Assembly (NCBI RefSeq): GCF_002206625.1 | Contig: NZ_NGUP01000003.1 | Coordinates: 642,968 to 706,967, forward strand | Length of the DNA: 64,000 nt | Reading direction: 5' to 3' | Source of the DNA: Polynucleobacter campilacus | GTDB lineage: Bacteria; Pseudomonadota; Gammaproteobacteria; Burkholderiales; Burkholderiaceae | Shown: positions 29,867 to 41,033 of the stretch, in pieces | How the letters are laid out: each line of letters begins with the position of its first letter | Position numbering within the stretch: the first letter of the stretch is position 1 | Program-made: the position numbers and the translations under genes | The notes under the pieces: model-generated | What the model saw: the letters and a program-made list of their open reading frames with translations, nothing else | What the model was told of the DNA's origin: nothing | Databases searched by the model: none

Positions 29867-32203
29867 ATGGCCCTCCCCCCAAAAGACAAGCCGCCACAAA
29901 ACCAGCGACCAATTCGTCAAGTCGATAGAAGTCCGCGATATTCCCGACTAGGGTCTGGCACAACCCAAAAATCATCTAGCAATCCTTTGGTAAAAGCCAT
30001 CTTGATTATTGGTGTCGTATTTGCCATGGTGGTGATGTTGTTAATGGGCTACGCATTTTTAGTGGCCAAACCCAATCTACCGAAAATCTCCGCTTTAACC
30101 GATTACAACCCGAAAACTCCACTCCGGATTTTTACGGCCGATAAGGTTTTGATCGGCGAGTTTGGGGAAGAGCGCCGCAACGTGATCCCTCTAGATGAAA
30201 TTCCAAAAAGCATGCGTAATGCTGTTTTGGCAATCGAGGACGATCGCTTCTACTCCCATGGCGGTGTTGACTATGTGGGTATTTTGAGAGCTACCTTGAC
30301 CAATTTGCGTGGGAACTTATCTCAGGGTGCTTCCACCATCACCATGCAGGTGGCCCGAAACTTTTTTCTGAGCAATGAGAAAACCTTCAGTCGAAAAATC
30401 TATGAAGTTTTATTGGCCTGGGAAATCGAATCTCAACTAACAAAAGATAAGATTCTTGAAATCTATATGAATCAGATTTTCTTGGGTCAAAGGGCTTATG
30501 GCTTTTCAAGTGCTGCTCAGATTTACTTTGGTAAAGAATTAAAAGACATCACGATTGCAGAGTCTGCAATGTTGGCGGGATTGCCAAAAGCCCCCTCTGC
30601 ATATAACCCTGTTTCAAATTTCCGTCGAGCCAAGATTCGTCAGGAATATATCTTGCAGCGTATGCGTGATCTGGGATACATCAGCTCTGAGGAATATCAA
30701 AAAGCCATGATCGAGGAGTTGCGTATTCGCGGGCTGGGTAATGAATTTACAGTGCGTGCAGACTTCCCCGCAGAAATGGTTCGACAGTTACTTTTTACTC
30801 AATACGGTGAGGCTATTTATTCTCAGGGAATCAATGTTTACACCACGATCTTAAAAGCGGACCAAGATGCTGCATATAAGGCTGTGCGTCGGGGTATTTT
30901 TGAGTATGACTTGCGTCACACTTACCGTGGTCCAGAGGGTTTTATTGATCTTCCAGAGGATCGTGTCAAGCGTCAACGCGCTATCGATGAGGCTTTGCTT
31001 GCCCACCCACAGTTAGATGATTTGCAATCTGGCGTTGTGCTCGATGTGAAGCCAAAAGAAATGCAAGTCATGATTGCCACTGGCGATATAGTCGTCTTAA
31101 AAGGCGATAGCTTGAAATTAGCATCAGCATCTATTACTGATAGTACTCAGCCCAAAAAACGTTTGCGTCCAGGTGCGATAGTGAGATTACTTTCGGATGG
31201 AGGAGTGTGGAAGTTAGCACAGCTGCCCCAAGTCGAAGCAGCTTTTGTTTCAATGAATGCAGATACTGGCGCGATTTTGTCTCTGGTTGGTGGGTTTGAT
31301 TTCCGCCGTAATCAGTTCAACCATGTGACCCAAGCATTGCGTCAACCAGGCTCTTCCTTCAAGCCTTTTATTTATGCTGCTGCAATTGAAAAGGGCTTTA
31401 CACCGAGCACCATGGTGAACGATGCACCTTTATCAATTGGTAGTCTGGAGACTGGTAGTCAGGCCTGGGCGCCAAAGAACTACGATGGTAAATATGAAGG
31501 CATGATGCGTTTACGCACTGCTTTAGCGAAATCAAAAAATTTGGTTTCTGTTCGCATTATTCGTGCAATCGGACCTTCATATGCCCAGGAATATATTCAG
31601 AGATTTGGTTTTGAACCTGAAAAACACCCGCCTTATTTAACAATGGCTTTGGGCGCTGGTTCAGTAACGCCTTTGCAGATGGCCTCGGCCTACAGTGTGT
31701 TTGCAAATGGTGGCTATCGTGTAGATCCTTTTTTAATTAATAAGATGGTGGATTCCAAAGGAGAAGTTTTGTTTGAGGCAAAACCTGTTCGTGTTGGAGA
31801 CGGCGCGACACGTGTTTTAGATGCGCGTACTGCTTTCGTGATGGATAGCATGTTGCAAGAGGTAACTAAGACTGGTACGGCGGCCTCCGCTAGAGCAAAA
31901 TTAGGTCGTAGTGATATTGCCGGAAAGACTGGAACTACCAATGACTCTCATGATGCTTGGTTTGCCGGTTATAACCCTAAGATAGTAGCGATTGCTTGGA
32001 TTGGTTTTGATAAGCCAGCCAGCTTGGGCGATCGCGAAACAGGTGGTGGCCTTGCTTTGCCGATGTGGATCTCTTATATGTCCGTAGCGTTAAAAGATGC
32101 ACCACAAGAAGCGCGCGAAGTTCCAAGTGGTGTGACACAGGTAGACGGAGATTGGTTCATTCCTGAATTTTCTCGTAGTGGTGGCCCACGCGAACTACAG
32201 TAG
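29867..32203 (+). CDS. mrcA: Penicillin-binding protein 1A (class A)
   Basis: 778 residues. A cytoplasmic tail and one membrane helix (about 42-66) precede the GT51 glycosyltransferase domain (with EDDRFYSHGG, catalytic Glu124, and QGASTITMQVARNFF), an intermediate OB-like segment, and the transpeptidase domain with Ser496 in SSFK, SKN in LAKSKNLVS and KTGTT near the C-terminus. It both polymerises and cross-links peptidoglycan. Divergent placement from the pil-type locus is the usual order in proteobacteria. Confidence 0.97.
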   Translation: MALPPKDKPPQNQRPIRQVDRSPRYSRLGSGTTQKSSSNPLVKAILIIGVVFAMVVMLLMGYAFLVAKPNLPKISALTDYNPKTPLRIFTADKVLIGEFGEERRNVIPLDEIPKSMRNAVLAIEDDRFYSHGGVDYVGILRATLTNLRGNLSQGASTITMQVARNFFLSNEKTFSRKIYEVLLAWEIESQLTKDKILEIYMNQIFLGQRAYGFSSAAQIYFGKELKDITIAESAMLAGLPKAPSAYNPVSNFRRAKIRQEYILQRMRDLGYISSEEYQKAMIEELRIRGLGNEFTVRADFPAEMVRQLLFTQYGEAIYSQGINVYTTILKADQDAAYKAVRRGIFEYDLRHTYRGPEGFIDLPEDRVKRQRAIDEALLAHPQLDDLQSGVVLDVKPKEMQVMIATGDIVVLKGDSLKLASASITDSTQPKKRLRPGAIVRLLSDGGVWKLAQLPQVEAAFVSMNADTGAILSLVGGFDFRRNQFNHVTQALRQPGSSFKPFIYAAAIEKGFTPSTMVNDAPLSIGSLETGSQAWAPKNYDGKYEGMMRLRTALAKSKNLVSVRIIRAIGPSYAQEYIQRFGFEPEKHPPYLTMALGAGSVTPLQMASAYSVFANGGYRVDPFLINKMVDSKGEVLFEAKPVRVGDGATRVLDARTAFVMDSMLQEVTKTGTAASARAKLGRSDIAGKTGTTNDSHDAWFAGYNPKIVAIAWIGFDKPASLGDRETGGGLALPMWISYMSVALKDAPQEAREVPSGVTQVDGDWFIPEFSRSGGPRELQ

Positions 32204-32208
32204 TTCGC
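32190..32208 (+). promoter_or_regulatory. Perfect hairpin over the mrcA stop codon
   Basis: GCGAACTA (32190-32197) and TAGTTCGC (32201-32208) form an 8-bp stem with a CAG loop; the mrcA TAG lies in the right arm, and the RAYT start follows eight bases later. It may protect or end the mrcA message, or belong to the transposase unit. Confidence 0.5.
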
Positions 32209-32215
32209 TTTCAAC

Positions 32216-32920
32216 ATGGCTCGGCAAGCGCGTACTGTAATCCCTGGCCAAGCAATGCATGTCATGGTTCGTGGCAATAATCGAGAAACTCTTTTCTTTA
32301 GCCCTGAAGATCGCCGTATTTATTTAGATTGGTTGCGAGAAGCTGCCAGCCAATTTGGCTGTGCAGTTCATGCGTTTGCATTAATGCCCAATCATGTGCA
32401 TTTATTGATGACGCCACAAACCAAAGACTCGCTCGCTAAAACAATGCAATCTTTAGGTAGGCGTTATGCCCAATACTTCAATCAACAGCATCATCGTTCT
32501 GGAACGATTTGGGAAGGACGTTATCGCTCCTCCTTAATTGACCCAGACTATTTTTTACGTTGCCAACGCTATATTGAACTCAATCCGGTAAGGGCTGGGC
32601 ATGAGTCAAGCCCCCAAGATTCCAGTTGGACTAGCTTTGCCTCACATATTGGAGGAAAGACAGAGCCTTGGTTGGCTGACCACCAGTACTTTTGGAAGTT
32701 AGGCAATACGCCTTTTGAAAGGCAAATGAACTGGGCGAACTTCGTAAAAGACGGCGCGCCTCACTGGGAGGATCAGCAAATCACCGAATCCTTACTTCGA
32801 TCCAAGCCTTGGGTTAGTGATATTTATGCAAATAAAGTATTTAAGGATGTTCCAGAGGTGACTCAAATACGGGATCGTGGCCGCCCTAGAAAAATTAAGC
32901 TAATAAATTCAGTAACTTAG
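32216..32920 (+). mobile_element. REP-associated tyrosine transposase (RAYT) gene
   Basis: 234 residues of the Y1 transposase family. The HUH pair is in MPNHVHLLM (His60, His62), and a catalytic tyrosine lies in the DYFLRCQRYIELNPVRAG segment (Tyr112 or Tyr119). RHHRSGTIWEGRYRSS-type text (HHRSGTIWEGRYRSSLID) is typical of RAYTs, not of IS200. No second gene and no complete insertion-sequence ends are visible. RAYTs mobilise or maintain REP palindromes and are often domesticated. It starts 12 bases after the mrcA stop, and REP-like inverted repeats follow downstream. Confidence 0.88.
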
Positions 32921-32957
32921 AGATTTCCTGGTATTCGGTGGTAGTTGTACGCCTTTC

Positions 32958-33017
32958 ACTCTGTCCCCTTTTTAATAACTCATTGTGGTGCATGCTATAA
33001 ATAAATGGGACAGACTC
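32958..33017. repeat. REP-like inverted repeat downstream of the RAYT gene
   Basis: TCTGTCCC (32960-32967) and GGGACAGA (33007-33014) form an inverted repeat with matching AT-rich flanks, about 40 bases after the RAYT stop and just ahead of gltB. GGGACAGA-type palindromes are the usual partners of such transposases. Only this one pair is in the window, so the family relation is an inference. Confidence 0.5.
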
Positions 33018-33104
33018 ATTTTATTTCTGTTGCATCGGTATGGGTATTCACCTATATTTGATCCTCCAAAAGTTATCGGGCCATTGTCGCCCCTCGGAAA
33101 TACT

Positions 33105-36100
33105 ATGACTACACAATTGAATACTGATCTTCGCCCAATCGCTCAAGGTCTATATGACCCCCGTAATGAGCATGATGCCTGTGGCGTAGGATTTGTTGCG
33201 CACATCAAGGGTAAGAAATCTCACGAAATCGTTGCTCAAGGCCTCAAGATTCTTGAGAACCTAGATCACCGGGGCGCGGTTGGTGCCGATCCTTTAATGG
33301 GCGACGGCGCTGGCATCTTGATTCAGATTCCAGATACTTTGTATCGCGAAGAAATGGCCAAGCAAGGTGTCACATTGCCGCCATTAGGCGAGTACGGTGT
33401 TGGCATGATTTTCTTGCCAAAAGAGCAGGCATCACGTTTAGCTTGTGAGCAAGAGCTAGAGCGCACCGTGCGTTTAGAGGGTCAAGTTGTTTTAGGTTGG
33501 AGAGATGTGCCGGTAGATGTGAAGTTACCGATGTCCCAAACAGTGCAAATGACAGAGCCATTCATTCGTCAAATTTTTATTGGCCGTGGTCGTGACATCA
33601 TGACAACGGATGCGCTTGAGCGCAAGTTATATGTGATACGTAAAACTGCGAGTCATGCAATTCAGGATTTACATTTGAAGCACGGCAAGGAATATTTTGT
33701 TGCTTCCATGTCTGCACGAACGATTGTTTATAAGGGTTTACTGTTGGCCAATCAAGTGGGCGCGTATTACCAGGACTTGCAAGATCAACGCACCATCTCA
33801 GCACTTGCATTAGTGCACCAACGCTTCTCTACAAACACTTTCCCTGCCTGGGAATTGGCTCATCCATACCGCATGATTGCGCATAACGGCGAGATTAATA
33901 CCGTTAAAGGTAACGTCAATTGGGTTAACGCACGCGAGGGCGCTATCACTTCTCCAGTGCTGGGCGATGATTTGCAAAAATTATGGCCACTAATTTATCC
34001 AGGCCAGTCAGACACTGCATGTTTTGATAACTGCTTAGAGTTATTGGTGATGTCCGGCTACCCATTAGCGCAAGCCATGATGATGATGATTCCTGAGGCA
34101 TGGGAGCAGCACACATTGATGGATGAAAACCGCCGCGCTTTCTATGAATACCATGCAGCCATGATGGAGCCATGGGATGGTCCAGCTGCAATGGCATTTA
34201 CTGACGGCCGTCAAATTGGTGCAACTTTGGATCGTAATGGTTTGCGTCCAGCGCGTTATTACGTCACGGATGATGACTTAGTCATCATGGGTTCCGAAGC
34301 TGGAGTATTACCAGTTCCGGAAAGCAAGATTATTCAAAAATGGCGCTTGCAACCTGGCAAGATGTTCATGATTGACATGGAACAAGGCCGCATCATTGAT
34401 GACGTTGAGCTCAAGAACGCTGTTTCTAAAGCTAAGCCATACAAGAGTTGGATCGATGCAGTAAGGGTAAAGCTCGATGAAATTGACGCAAGTAAGGCTG
34501 ACTTGCTCGATGAAAAAATGACCATTCGACCAATGGCTAAATTATTAGACCGCCAACAAGCATTTGGTTATACCCAAGAAGATCTCAAGTACCTCATGGC
34601 TCCCATGGCTATGAATGGTGAAGAGGCAATTGGTTCAATGGGCAACGATAGCCCATTAGCGGTTCTTTCTAACAAGAACAAGCCTTTGTATAACTATTTC
34701 AAGCAGCTGTTTGCACAAGTTACGAATCCCCCGATTGATTCTATTCGCGAGAATATGGTGATGTCATTGGTGTCATTTATTGGGCCAAAGCCTAACTTAT
34801 TAGATACCAACAATATCAATCCACCAATGCGCTTAGAAGTTAGTCAACCAATTTTGGATTTTGATGACATCACGAAGATTCGTCATATTGGTCACTACAC
34901 TAACGGTAAGTTCAGCTCTTATGAGTTGGATGTTTGCTATCCGGCTGTATGGGGCAAAGCTGGTATCGAAGCGCGCCTAGCATCGTTATGCGCTGAAGCA
35001 GCTGATGCCGTACGTTCTGGCTACAACATTCTGATTGTTAGCGATCGTCAAATTGACGAGAAGCATGTTGCGATTCCAGCCTTATTGGCCACCTCTGCAA
35101 TTCACCAGCATTTAGTACAAAAAGGTTTGCGTACTAGCGTAGGCCTTGTGGTTGAGACAGGTAGCGCTCGTGAAACGCATCACTTTGCACTCTTGGCTGG
35201 CTATGGCGCTGAAGCAGTTCATCCATATCTGGCGATGGAAACCTTGACAGAGATGGCTAAAGGCTTATCGGGTGATTTGTCTGGCGAAAAAGCAGTTAAG
35301 AACTACATCAAAGCAGTTGGTAAGGGCTTGCAAAAGGTGATGTCCAAGATGGGCATCTCTACCTATATGTCCTATACCGGCTCACAGATTTTTGAAGCGA
35401 TTGGTTTGAACCCTGAAATCATCAATCAATATTTCAAGGGCACCCCATCAAACGTTGGTGGTATCGGCGTATTTGAAGTGGCTGAAGAAGCGCTGCGCAT
35501 GCACACTTCTGCCTTTAGTAATGATCCAGTATTAACTAATATGCTAGATGCTGGTGGTGAATACGCTTTCCGTATCCGTGGTGAAGATCACATGTGGACA
35601 CCAGATACGATAGCAAAGTTGCAGCATTCCACTCGTATTGGTGCAGAGAAGGGTTATCAGACGTATAAAGAGTACGCCAATATCATCAATGACCAAACCA
35701 AACGTCAAATGACACTGCGCGGTCTGTTTGAATTTAAGATCGATCCTGCTAAAGCTATTCCATTAGAAGAGGTCGAATCTGCTAAAGAAATCGTGAAACG
35801 TTTTGCAACGGGCGCGATGTCTTTGGGTTCAATTTCTACTGAAGCGCATGCCACTTTGGCAATTGCGATGAATCGTATTGGTGGAAAGTCCAATACTGGG
35901 GAAGGCGGTGAGGATCCTAACCGCTACATTAATGAGCTCAAAGGCATCCCAATCAAGAAGGGTGAAACGCTTGCTAGCGTATTGGGTAGCGACGTTGTGG
36001 AAGCCAATATTCCATTGCTCGATGGCGATTCATTGCGCTCCAAAATTAAACAGGTTGCTTCTGGTCGTTTTGGTGTAACCACTGAGTACTTGCGCTCTGC

Positions 36101-37850
36101 AGATCAAATTCAGATCAAGATGGCGCAAGGTGCTAAGCCGGGTGAAGGCGGTCAATTGCCAGGGGGCAAAGTTTCTGACTACATTGGTAAGCTGCGCTTC
36201 TCCGTGCCAGGTGTTGGCTTGATTTCTCCACCTCCACACCATGACATTTACTCAATTGAAGATATTGCCCAGTTGATTCATGACTTGAAGAACGTCAACC
36301 CAAAAGCAGATGTTTCTGTGAAGTTGGTATCTGAAGTTGGTGTTGGTACAGTTGCAGCTGGTGTTGCTAAAGCAAAAGCGGATCACGTAGTGATTGCTGG
36401 ACATGATGGCGGTACTGGCGCTTCACCACTATCTTCCATTAAGCATGCTGGTTCGCCATGGGAGCTCGGTTTAGCAGAAACTCAGCAAACCTTGGTTCTC
36501 AATGGTTTACGCAGCCGTATTCGTGTTCAGGCTGATGGCCAAATGAAGACTGGTCGTGATGTTGTGATCGGTGCATTGCTAGGCGCAGATGAGTTTGGTT
36601 TTGCCACAGCGCCATTAGTAGTTGAAGGCTGCATCATGATGCGTAAGTGCCATTTAAATACTTGCCCAGTAGGTGTTGCTACTCAAGATCCAGAGTTGCG
36701 TAAGAAGTTTTCGGGCAAGCCAGAGCATGTTGTGAACTTCTTCTTCTTTATTGCAGAGGAAGCTCGCGAGATCATGGCGCAATTGGGCATTCGTAAGTTT
36801 GATGACTTGATTGGCCGCGTTGATTTATTGGATACTCGCAAGGGTATTGATAACTGGAAAGTACATGGCTTAGATTTCAGTAAGATCTTTGCTGAGCCAC
36901 AGGTAGCAAGTGATGTTCCACGCTATCAAGTACTCACGCAAGATCATGGCCTAGCAAGTGCTTTGGACAATATCTTGATTGAGAAGAGTGAGCCTGCTTT
37001 AGAGCGTGGTGAGAAAGTTTCATTTATTGTTCCAGTGAAGAACGTAAACCGTACTGTTGGTGCAATGCTTTCAGGTGAAATTGCACAGCGCTATGGCCAT
37101 GCTGGTTTGCCTGATGACACTATTCATATTCAATTAAATGGTACGGCTGGCCAGAGCTTTGCAGCTTTCTTGGCTCACGGCATCACTTTAGATTTAGTTG
37201 GTGATGGCAATGACTATGTTGGTAAAGGCTTGTCTGGTGGGCGTGTGATTGTTCGTGCACCACATGAGTTCCGTGGTGATACAGCTCAAAACATCATTGT
37301 TGGCAATACCGTTTTGTACGGTGCTATTGCTGGCGAAGCCTTCTTTAATGGCGTTGCTGGTGAGCGATTTGCAGTGCGTAATTCTGGAGCCACTACGGTT
37401 GTTGAGGGTACTGGCGACCATGGTTGTGAATATATGACTGGTGGAACTGTGGCGGTGCTTGGTGCTACTGGCCGTAACTTTGCTGCCGGTATGAGCGGTG
37501 GTATTGCTTATGTTTACGACGAAGATGGCCTATTCGCTAAGCGCTGTAATACCAGTATGGCAACCTTAGAAAAAGTGTTGCCTGCAGCAGAGCAAATTGC
37601 CAAGATGCCTCAGTCTGAATGGCATGCCCCAGTTGACGTGAAGGATGGCGGCGAGCGTTTAACTGATGAGCAAATTTTGAAGAGCTTAATTGAGCGTCAC
37701 TTCCGCCATACAGGCTCAGAGCGGGCTAAATCACTCTTGGCAGATTGGGAAAATTCCCGTAGTCATTTTGTGAAGGTTCTTCCAACTGAGTACAAGCGTG
37801 CTCTAGGTGAGTTATGGGACAAAGCACAAAACAAAACTGTCGCTGCTTAA
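33105..37850 (+). CDS. gltB: Glutamate synthase (NADPH) large subunit
   Basis: 1581 residues from the ATG at 33105 ([14 protein letters not shown]). A longer frame begins at 32985 but would start inside the REP-like repeat. The class II amidotransferase nucleophile is Cys26 (HDACGVGF), exposed after removal of a 25-residue propeptide. The FMN-binding synthase domain, the [10 protein letters not shown] loop, the 3Fe-4S cluster region ([14 protein letters not shown]) and the C-terminal beta-helix ([15 protein letters not shown]) follow. With GltD it makes two glutamates from glutamine and 2-oxoglutarate. Confidence 0.98.
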   Translation: MTTQLNTDLRPIAQGLYDPRNEHDACGVGFVAHIKGKKSHEIVAQGLKILENLDHRGAVGADPLMGDGAGILIQIPDTLYREEMAKQGVTLPPLGEYGVGMIFLPKEQASRLACEQELERTVRLEGQVVLGWRDVPVDVKLPMSQTVQMTEPFIRQIFIGRGRDIMTTDALERKLYVIRKTASHAIQDLHLKHGKEYFVASMSARTIVYKGLLLANQVGAYYQDLQDQRTISALALVHQRFSTNTFPAWELAHPYRMIAHNGEINTVKGNVNWVNAREGAITSPVLGDDLQKLWPLIYPGQSDTACFDNCLELLVMSGYPLAQAMMMMIPEAWEQHTLMDENRRAFYEYHAAMMEPWDGPAAMAFTDGRQIGATLDRNGLRPARYYVTDDDLVIMGSEAGVLPVPESKIIQKWRLQPGKMFMIDMEQGRIIDDVELKNAVSKAKPYKSWIDAVRVKLDEIDASKADLLDEKMTIRPMAKLLDRQQAFGYTQEDLKYLMAPMAMNGEEAIGSMGNDSPLAVLSNKNKPLYNYFKQLFAQVTNPPIDSIRENMVMSLVSFIGPKPNLLDTNNINPPMRLEVSQPILDFDDITKIRHIGHYTNGKFSSYELDVCYPAVWGKAGIEARLASLCAEAADAVRSGYNILIVSDRQIDEKHVAIPALLATSAIHQHLVQKGLRTSVGLVVETGSARETHHFALLAGYGAEAVHPYLAMETLTEMAKGLSGDLSGEKAVKNYIKAVGKGLQKVMSKMGISTYMSYTGSQIFEAIGLNPEIINQYFKGTPSNVGGIGVFEVAEEALRMHTSAFSNDPVLTNMLDAGGEYAFRIRGEDHMWTPDTIAKLQHSTRIGAEKGYQTYKEYANIINDQTKRQMTLRGLFEFKIDPAKAIPLEEVESAKEIVKRFATGAMSLGSISTEAHATLAIAMNRIGGKSNTGEGGEDPNRYINELKGIPIKKGETLASVLGSDVVEANIPLLDGDSLRSKIKQVASGRFGVTTEYLRSADQIQIKMAQGAKPGEGGQLPGGKVSDYIGKLRFSVPGVGLISPPPHHDIYSIEDIAQLIHDLKNVNPKADVSVKLVSEVGVGTVAAGVAKAKADHVVIAGHDGGTGASPLSSIKHAGSPWELGLAETQQTLVLNGLRSRIRVQADGQMKTGRDVVIGALLGADEFGFATAPLVVEGCIMMRKCHLNTCPVGVATQDPELRKKFSGKPEHVVNFFFFIAEEAREIMAQLGIRKFDDLIGRVDLLDTRKGIDNWKVHGLDFSKIFAEPQVASDVPRYQVLTQDHGLASALDNILIEKSEPALERGEKVSFIVPVKNVNRTVGAMLSGEIAQRYGHAGLPDDTIHIQLNGTAGQSFAAFLAHGITLDLVGDGNDYVGKGLSGGRVIVRAPHEFRGDTAQNIIVGNTVLYGAIAGEAFFNGVAGERFAVRNSGATTVVEGTGDHGCEYMTGGTVAVLGATGRNFAAGMSGGIAYVYDEDGLFAKRCNTSMATLEKVLPAAEQIAKMPQSEWHAPVDVKDGGERLTDEQILKSLIERHFRHTGSERAKSLLADWENSRSHFVKVLPTEYKRALGELWDKAQNKTVAA

Positions 37851-37889
37851 TTAATATAGACGTTAAGAAAAAGATACTAAGGATTAGAT

Positions 37890-39353
37890 ATGGGCAAGGT
37901 TACTGGATTCATGGAGTTTGAACGCGTCGCTGAAACATATGAAGCGCCTACCAAACGTCTCCACCATTACAAAGAGTTTGTTATTGCTTTAACTGATGAT
38001 GAGGCTAAGACTGAGGGTGCGCGTTGTATGGATTGCGGTATTCCGTTCTGCAATAACGGATGCCCTGTAAACAATATTATTCCGGATTTCAACGATTTAG
38101 TCTTTCATAACGATTGGAAGAATGCCTTAGATGTTTTGCAGTCAACCAATAACTTCCCTGAATTTACGGGTCGCATTTGTCCTGCGCCTTGCGAGGCTGC
38201 CTGCACTTTAGGAATCAATCGTGCTCCTGTTGGCATTAAGTCTATCGAGCACGCCATTATTGATAAGGGCTGGGAAAATGGTTGGGTTAAGCCTCAACCA
38301 TCTAAAACGAAGACTGGCAAAAAAGTAGCCGTTGTTGGCGGCGGTCCTGCTGGTATGGCTGCGGCTCAGCAATTAGCGCGTGTGGGTCATGACGTCACCG
38401 TATTTGAAAAGAATGATCGCGTTGGTGGATTGCTACGTTACGGAATTCCTGATTTCAAAATGGAAAAATGGTTGATTGATCGTCGTGTAGAGCAGATGCA
38501 GGCTGAAGGTGTGAAATTTGAAACAGGCGTTTTTGTTGGCAAAGAAGCCATGGGCACTGAAGTCAAGAATTACTCTACAAAGACTGTTTCGCCAGAGCAG
38601 TTGATGAAAGATTTTGATGCAGTGGTGATTAGTGGTGGCGCAGAGCAACCACGTGACTTGCCAGTGCCTGGCCGTGAGTTGGCTGGTGTGCACTATGCAT
38701 TGGATTTTTTAATTCCACAAAACAAAGAGAATGCTGGCGACTTCAAAAATGAAATTCGCGCTACTGATAAACATGTTGTAGTCATTGGTGGTGGCGATAC
38801 TGGTTCTGATTGCGTTGGAACTTCTAACCGTCATGGCGCAAAGCAAATTACTCAGTTTGAATTGCTCCCTCAGCCTCCTGAAGTTGAGAATAAACCTTTG
38901 GTATGGCCTTATTGGCCAACAAAGTTACGTACATCTTCATCTCACGAGGAAGGTTGTGAGCGTGACTGGTCGGTAGGAACAAAGCGTTTTGAAGGTAAAA
39001 ATGGCAAGGTAGAAAAACTCATTGGCGTTCGTTTGGAGTGGAAAGACGGCAAGATGACTGAAGTTCCAAACTCTGAATTTGAGATCAAAGCAGATTTAGT
39101 ACTTTTAGCCATGGGATTTGTATCCCCAGCGCAGCAGGTACTCAATGCTTTTGGTGTTGAGAAAGATGCCCGTGGCAATGCCAAGGCTACTGTAGATGGC
39201 CAAAATGCCTATCAAACCAACGTTCCCAAGCTGTTTGCAGCTGGTGATATGCGTCGTGGTCAGTCTTTAGTTGTTTGGGCAATCCGTGAGGGTCGCCAAT
39301 GTGCTCAGGCAGTAGATGAGTATTTGATGGGGTCATCTGTTTTACCCCGATAA
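37890..39353 (+). CDS. gltD: Glutamate synthase (NADPH) small subunit
   Basis: 487 residues. Two 4Fe-4S clusters are expected from [17 protein letters not shown] and [17 protein letters not shown] binding is in [21 protein letters not shown], and NADPH binding in [15 protein letters not shown]. It feeds electrons to GltB in ammonium assimilation. The gene lies 39 bases after gltB with AAGGATTAG upstream. Its stop codon lies in a 17-bp palindrome shared with the mlaF ribosome-binding site. Confidence 0.97.
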   Translation: MGKVTGFMEFERVAETYEAPTKRLHHYKEFVIALTDDEAKTEGARCMDCGIPFCNNGCPVNNIIPDFNDLVFHNDWKNALDVLQSTNNFPEFTGRICPAPCEAACTLGINRAPVGIKSIEHAIIDKGWENGWVKPQPSKTKTGKKVAVVGGGPAGMAAAQQLARVGHDVTVFEKNDRVGGLLRYGIPDFKMEKWLIDRRVEQMQAEGVKFETGVFVGKEAMGTEVKNYSTKTVSPEQLMKDFDAVVISGGAEQPRDLPVPGRELAGVHYALDFLIPQNKENAGDFKNEIRATDKHVVVIGGGDTGSDCVGTSNRHGAKQITQFELLPQPPEVENKPLVWPYWPTKLRTSSSHEEGCERDWSVGTKRFEGKNGKVEKLIGVRLEWKDGKMTEVPNSEFEIKADLVLLAMGFVSPAQQVLNAFGVEKDARGNAKATVDGQNAYQTNVPKLFAAGDMRRGQSLVVWAIREGRQCAQAVDEYLMGSSVLPR

Positions 39354-39361
39354 TATCGGGG
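39345..39361 (+). promoter_or_regulatory. Palindrome joining the gltD stop and mlaF ribosome-binding site
   Basis: CCCCGATA-A-TATCGGGG (39345-39361) is a perfect palindrome containing the gltD stop codon in its left-centre part. Its right arm GGGG is the only Shine-Dalgarno candidate before the mlaF ATG at 39364. As RNA it forms a 7-bp stem with a 3-base loop, which would hide that site. Confidence 0.6.
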
Positions 39362-39363
39362 AT

Positions 39364-40215
39364 ATGAACAGTGTCGACTCAACCTCTTTGGACGCAAGCA
39401 ATCAAGCTCTAGGCGAAGTTATCGTTTCTATTAAGAACGTAGACTTTTCCTATGCTCCAGGCGAGCGGCAGATTTTGTCTGGGCTCAATATGGATTTTCG
39501 TCGTGGTCAAGTAGTCGCAGTGATGGGTGGATCAGGCTGCGGTAAAACTACTATTCTGCGTTTAATTGGCGGTCAATTTACTGCTCAATCTGGCCAAGTG
39601 CTGTTTGAAGGCAAAGACATTGGCAAGATGACTAGCAATCAACTGATGGCTGCACGTCGTCGTATGGGCATGCTGTTTCAGTTCGGCGCATTGTTCACGG
39701 ATTTAAGTGTCTTTGAGAATGTTGCTTTCCCATTGCGCGAGCACACTGATTTAAGCGAAGAGCTTTTGCGTTCTTTAGTATTGATGAAGTTAAATGCAGT
39801 GGGCTTGCGAGGCGCACGTGATTTAATGCCATCGCAAATTTCTGGTGGAATGGCAAGGCGCGTTGCGCTCGCTAGAGCAATTGCTCTAGATCCTCCACTC
39901 ATCATGTACGACGAGCCTTTTGCTGGCCTAGACCCAATCTCTTTAGGCATTACTGCGCGATTGATACGGGATCTGAATAACGCCCTAGGAGCCACGAGTT
40001 TATTGGTTACGCACGATGTTGAGGAAACTTTTGAAATCGCTGATTATGTGTATTTCATTGCCAAGGGCCGTATTGGTGCACAAGGTACGCCTGATGAATT
40101 AAGTCGCTCTACAGATCCGTTTGTTAGACAGTTTTTAGATGCAGCTCCTGATGGTCCTGTACCTTTCCATTACCCGGGTCAAAGCTTGGCAGAAGATTTT
40201 GGAGTCAGCATTTAA
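39364..40215 (+). CDS. mlaF: Phospholipid transport ATPase MlaF
   Basis: 283 residues. Walker A GGSGCGKTT, the signature SGGMARRVALARA and Walker B LIMYDEPFAG are present. MlaF powers the MlaFEDB inner-membrane complex that moves phospholipids between the two membranes to keep outer-membrane asymmetry. The stop overlaps the mlaE ATG by one base. Its start is close to gltD, but the mla genes form their own functional unit. Confidence 0.96.
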   Translation: MNSVDSTSLDASNQALGEVIVSIKNVDFSYAPGERQILSGLNMDFRRGQVVAVMGGSGCGKTTILRLIGGQFTAQSGQVLFEGKDIGKMTSNQLMAARRRMGMLFQFGALFTDLSVFENVAFPLREHTDLSEELLRSLVLMKLNAVGLRGARDLMPSQISGGMARRVALARAIALDPPLIMYDEPFAGLDPISLGITARLIRDLNNALGATSLLVTHDVEETFEIADYVYFIAKGRIGAQGTPDELSRSTDPFVRQFLDAAPDGPVPFHYPGQSLAEDFGVSI

Positions 40216-41012
40216 TGACCACACTTCATAAACTTCTAGATTTATTCGGAGACCTTGGATTTTTTGTTCGCCGCAACTTGAGTAGTCTTGGGCTAGCTGC
40301 GCGAATGTTTCTTGCTGTGATTTTACGTTCGGGGTTCTTGTTCAAAAGACCTCGTTTAGTCATCGATCAAATTCTCTTCGTTGGCAACCACTCTTTTGTC
40401 ATCATTGCAGTGTCAGGTTTATTTGTTGGATTCGTGTTGGGCTTACAGGGCTACTACACCTTAAATCGCTACGGCTCAGAACAGGCATTGGGTTTATTGG
40501 TCGCACTCTCTTTGACGCGTGAATTGGGCCCAGTCATTACCGCCCTGTTATTTGCTGGCCGAGCCGGCACTTCATTGACTGCAGAAATTGGGTTGATGAA
40601 AGCTGGTGAACAGTTAAGCGCAATGGAAATGATGGCTGTGGATCCATTGGGCCGTGTGATTGCCCCACGATTATGGGCCGGCATTATTTCTATGCCAATT
40701 TTGGCAACCATCTTTACGGCAGTAGGCGTCATGGGCGGTTATTTTGTTGGCGTCCCACTGATTGGTGTTGATTCTGGTGCATTTTGGTCTCAAATGCAGG
40801 GTGGCGTTGATCTCTTTTCAGATATCGGTAACGGCCTAATTAAAAGTGTGGTCTTTGGCGTGGCAGTGACGTTTATTGCCCTTTATCAAGGTTATGAAGC
40901 TAAACCTACGCCTGAGGGCGTATCGCAAGCTACCACTCGGACGGTGGTGATTTCTTCTTTATCGGTTTTAGCATTGGATTTCCTGCTAACCGCAATGATG
41001 TTCTCGAACTAG
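40215..41012 (+). CDS. mlaE: Phospholipid transport permease MlaE
   Basis: 265 residues with about six hydrophobic segments. The conserved GLQGYYTLNRYGSEQALGLLVALSLTRELGPVITALLFAGRAG (read in parts) and MKAGEQLSAMEMMAVDPL are MlaE hallmarks, including the GxExx coupling-helix region. MlaE is the permease subunit. It overlaps mlaF by one base and is followed by mlaD. Confidence 0.96.
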   Translation: MTTLHKLLDLFGDLGFFVRRNLSSLGLAARMFLAVILRSGFLFKRPRLVIDQILFVGNHSFVIIAVSGLFVGFVLGLQGYYTLNRYGSEQALGLLVALSLTRELGPVITALLFAGRAGTSLTAEIGLMKAGEQLSAMEMMAVDPLGRVIAPRLWAGIISMPILATIFTAVGVMGGYFVGVPLIGVDSGAFWSQMQGGVDLFSDIGNGLIKSVVFGVAVTFIALYQGYEAKPTPEGVSQATTRTVVISSLSVLALDFLLTAMMFSN

Positions 41013-41033
41013 AAAGAATAAACTGGGGCTCTT

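Noticed and set aside
32216..32920. Complete IS200/IS605 element
   Set aside because: There is no tnpB and no clear left and right end structure; the protein fits the RAYT group instead.
34334..34525. Short antisense frames inside gltB
   Set aside because: Several occur along this long gene as expected by chance; none has supporting features.
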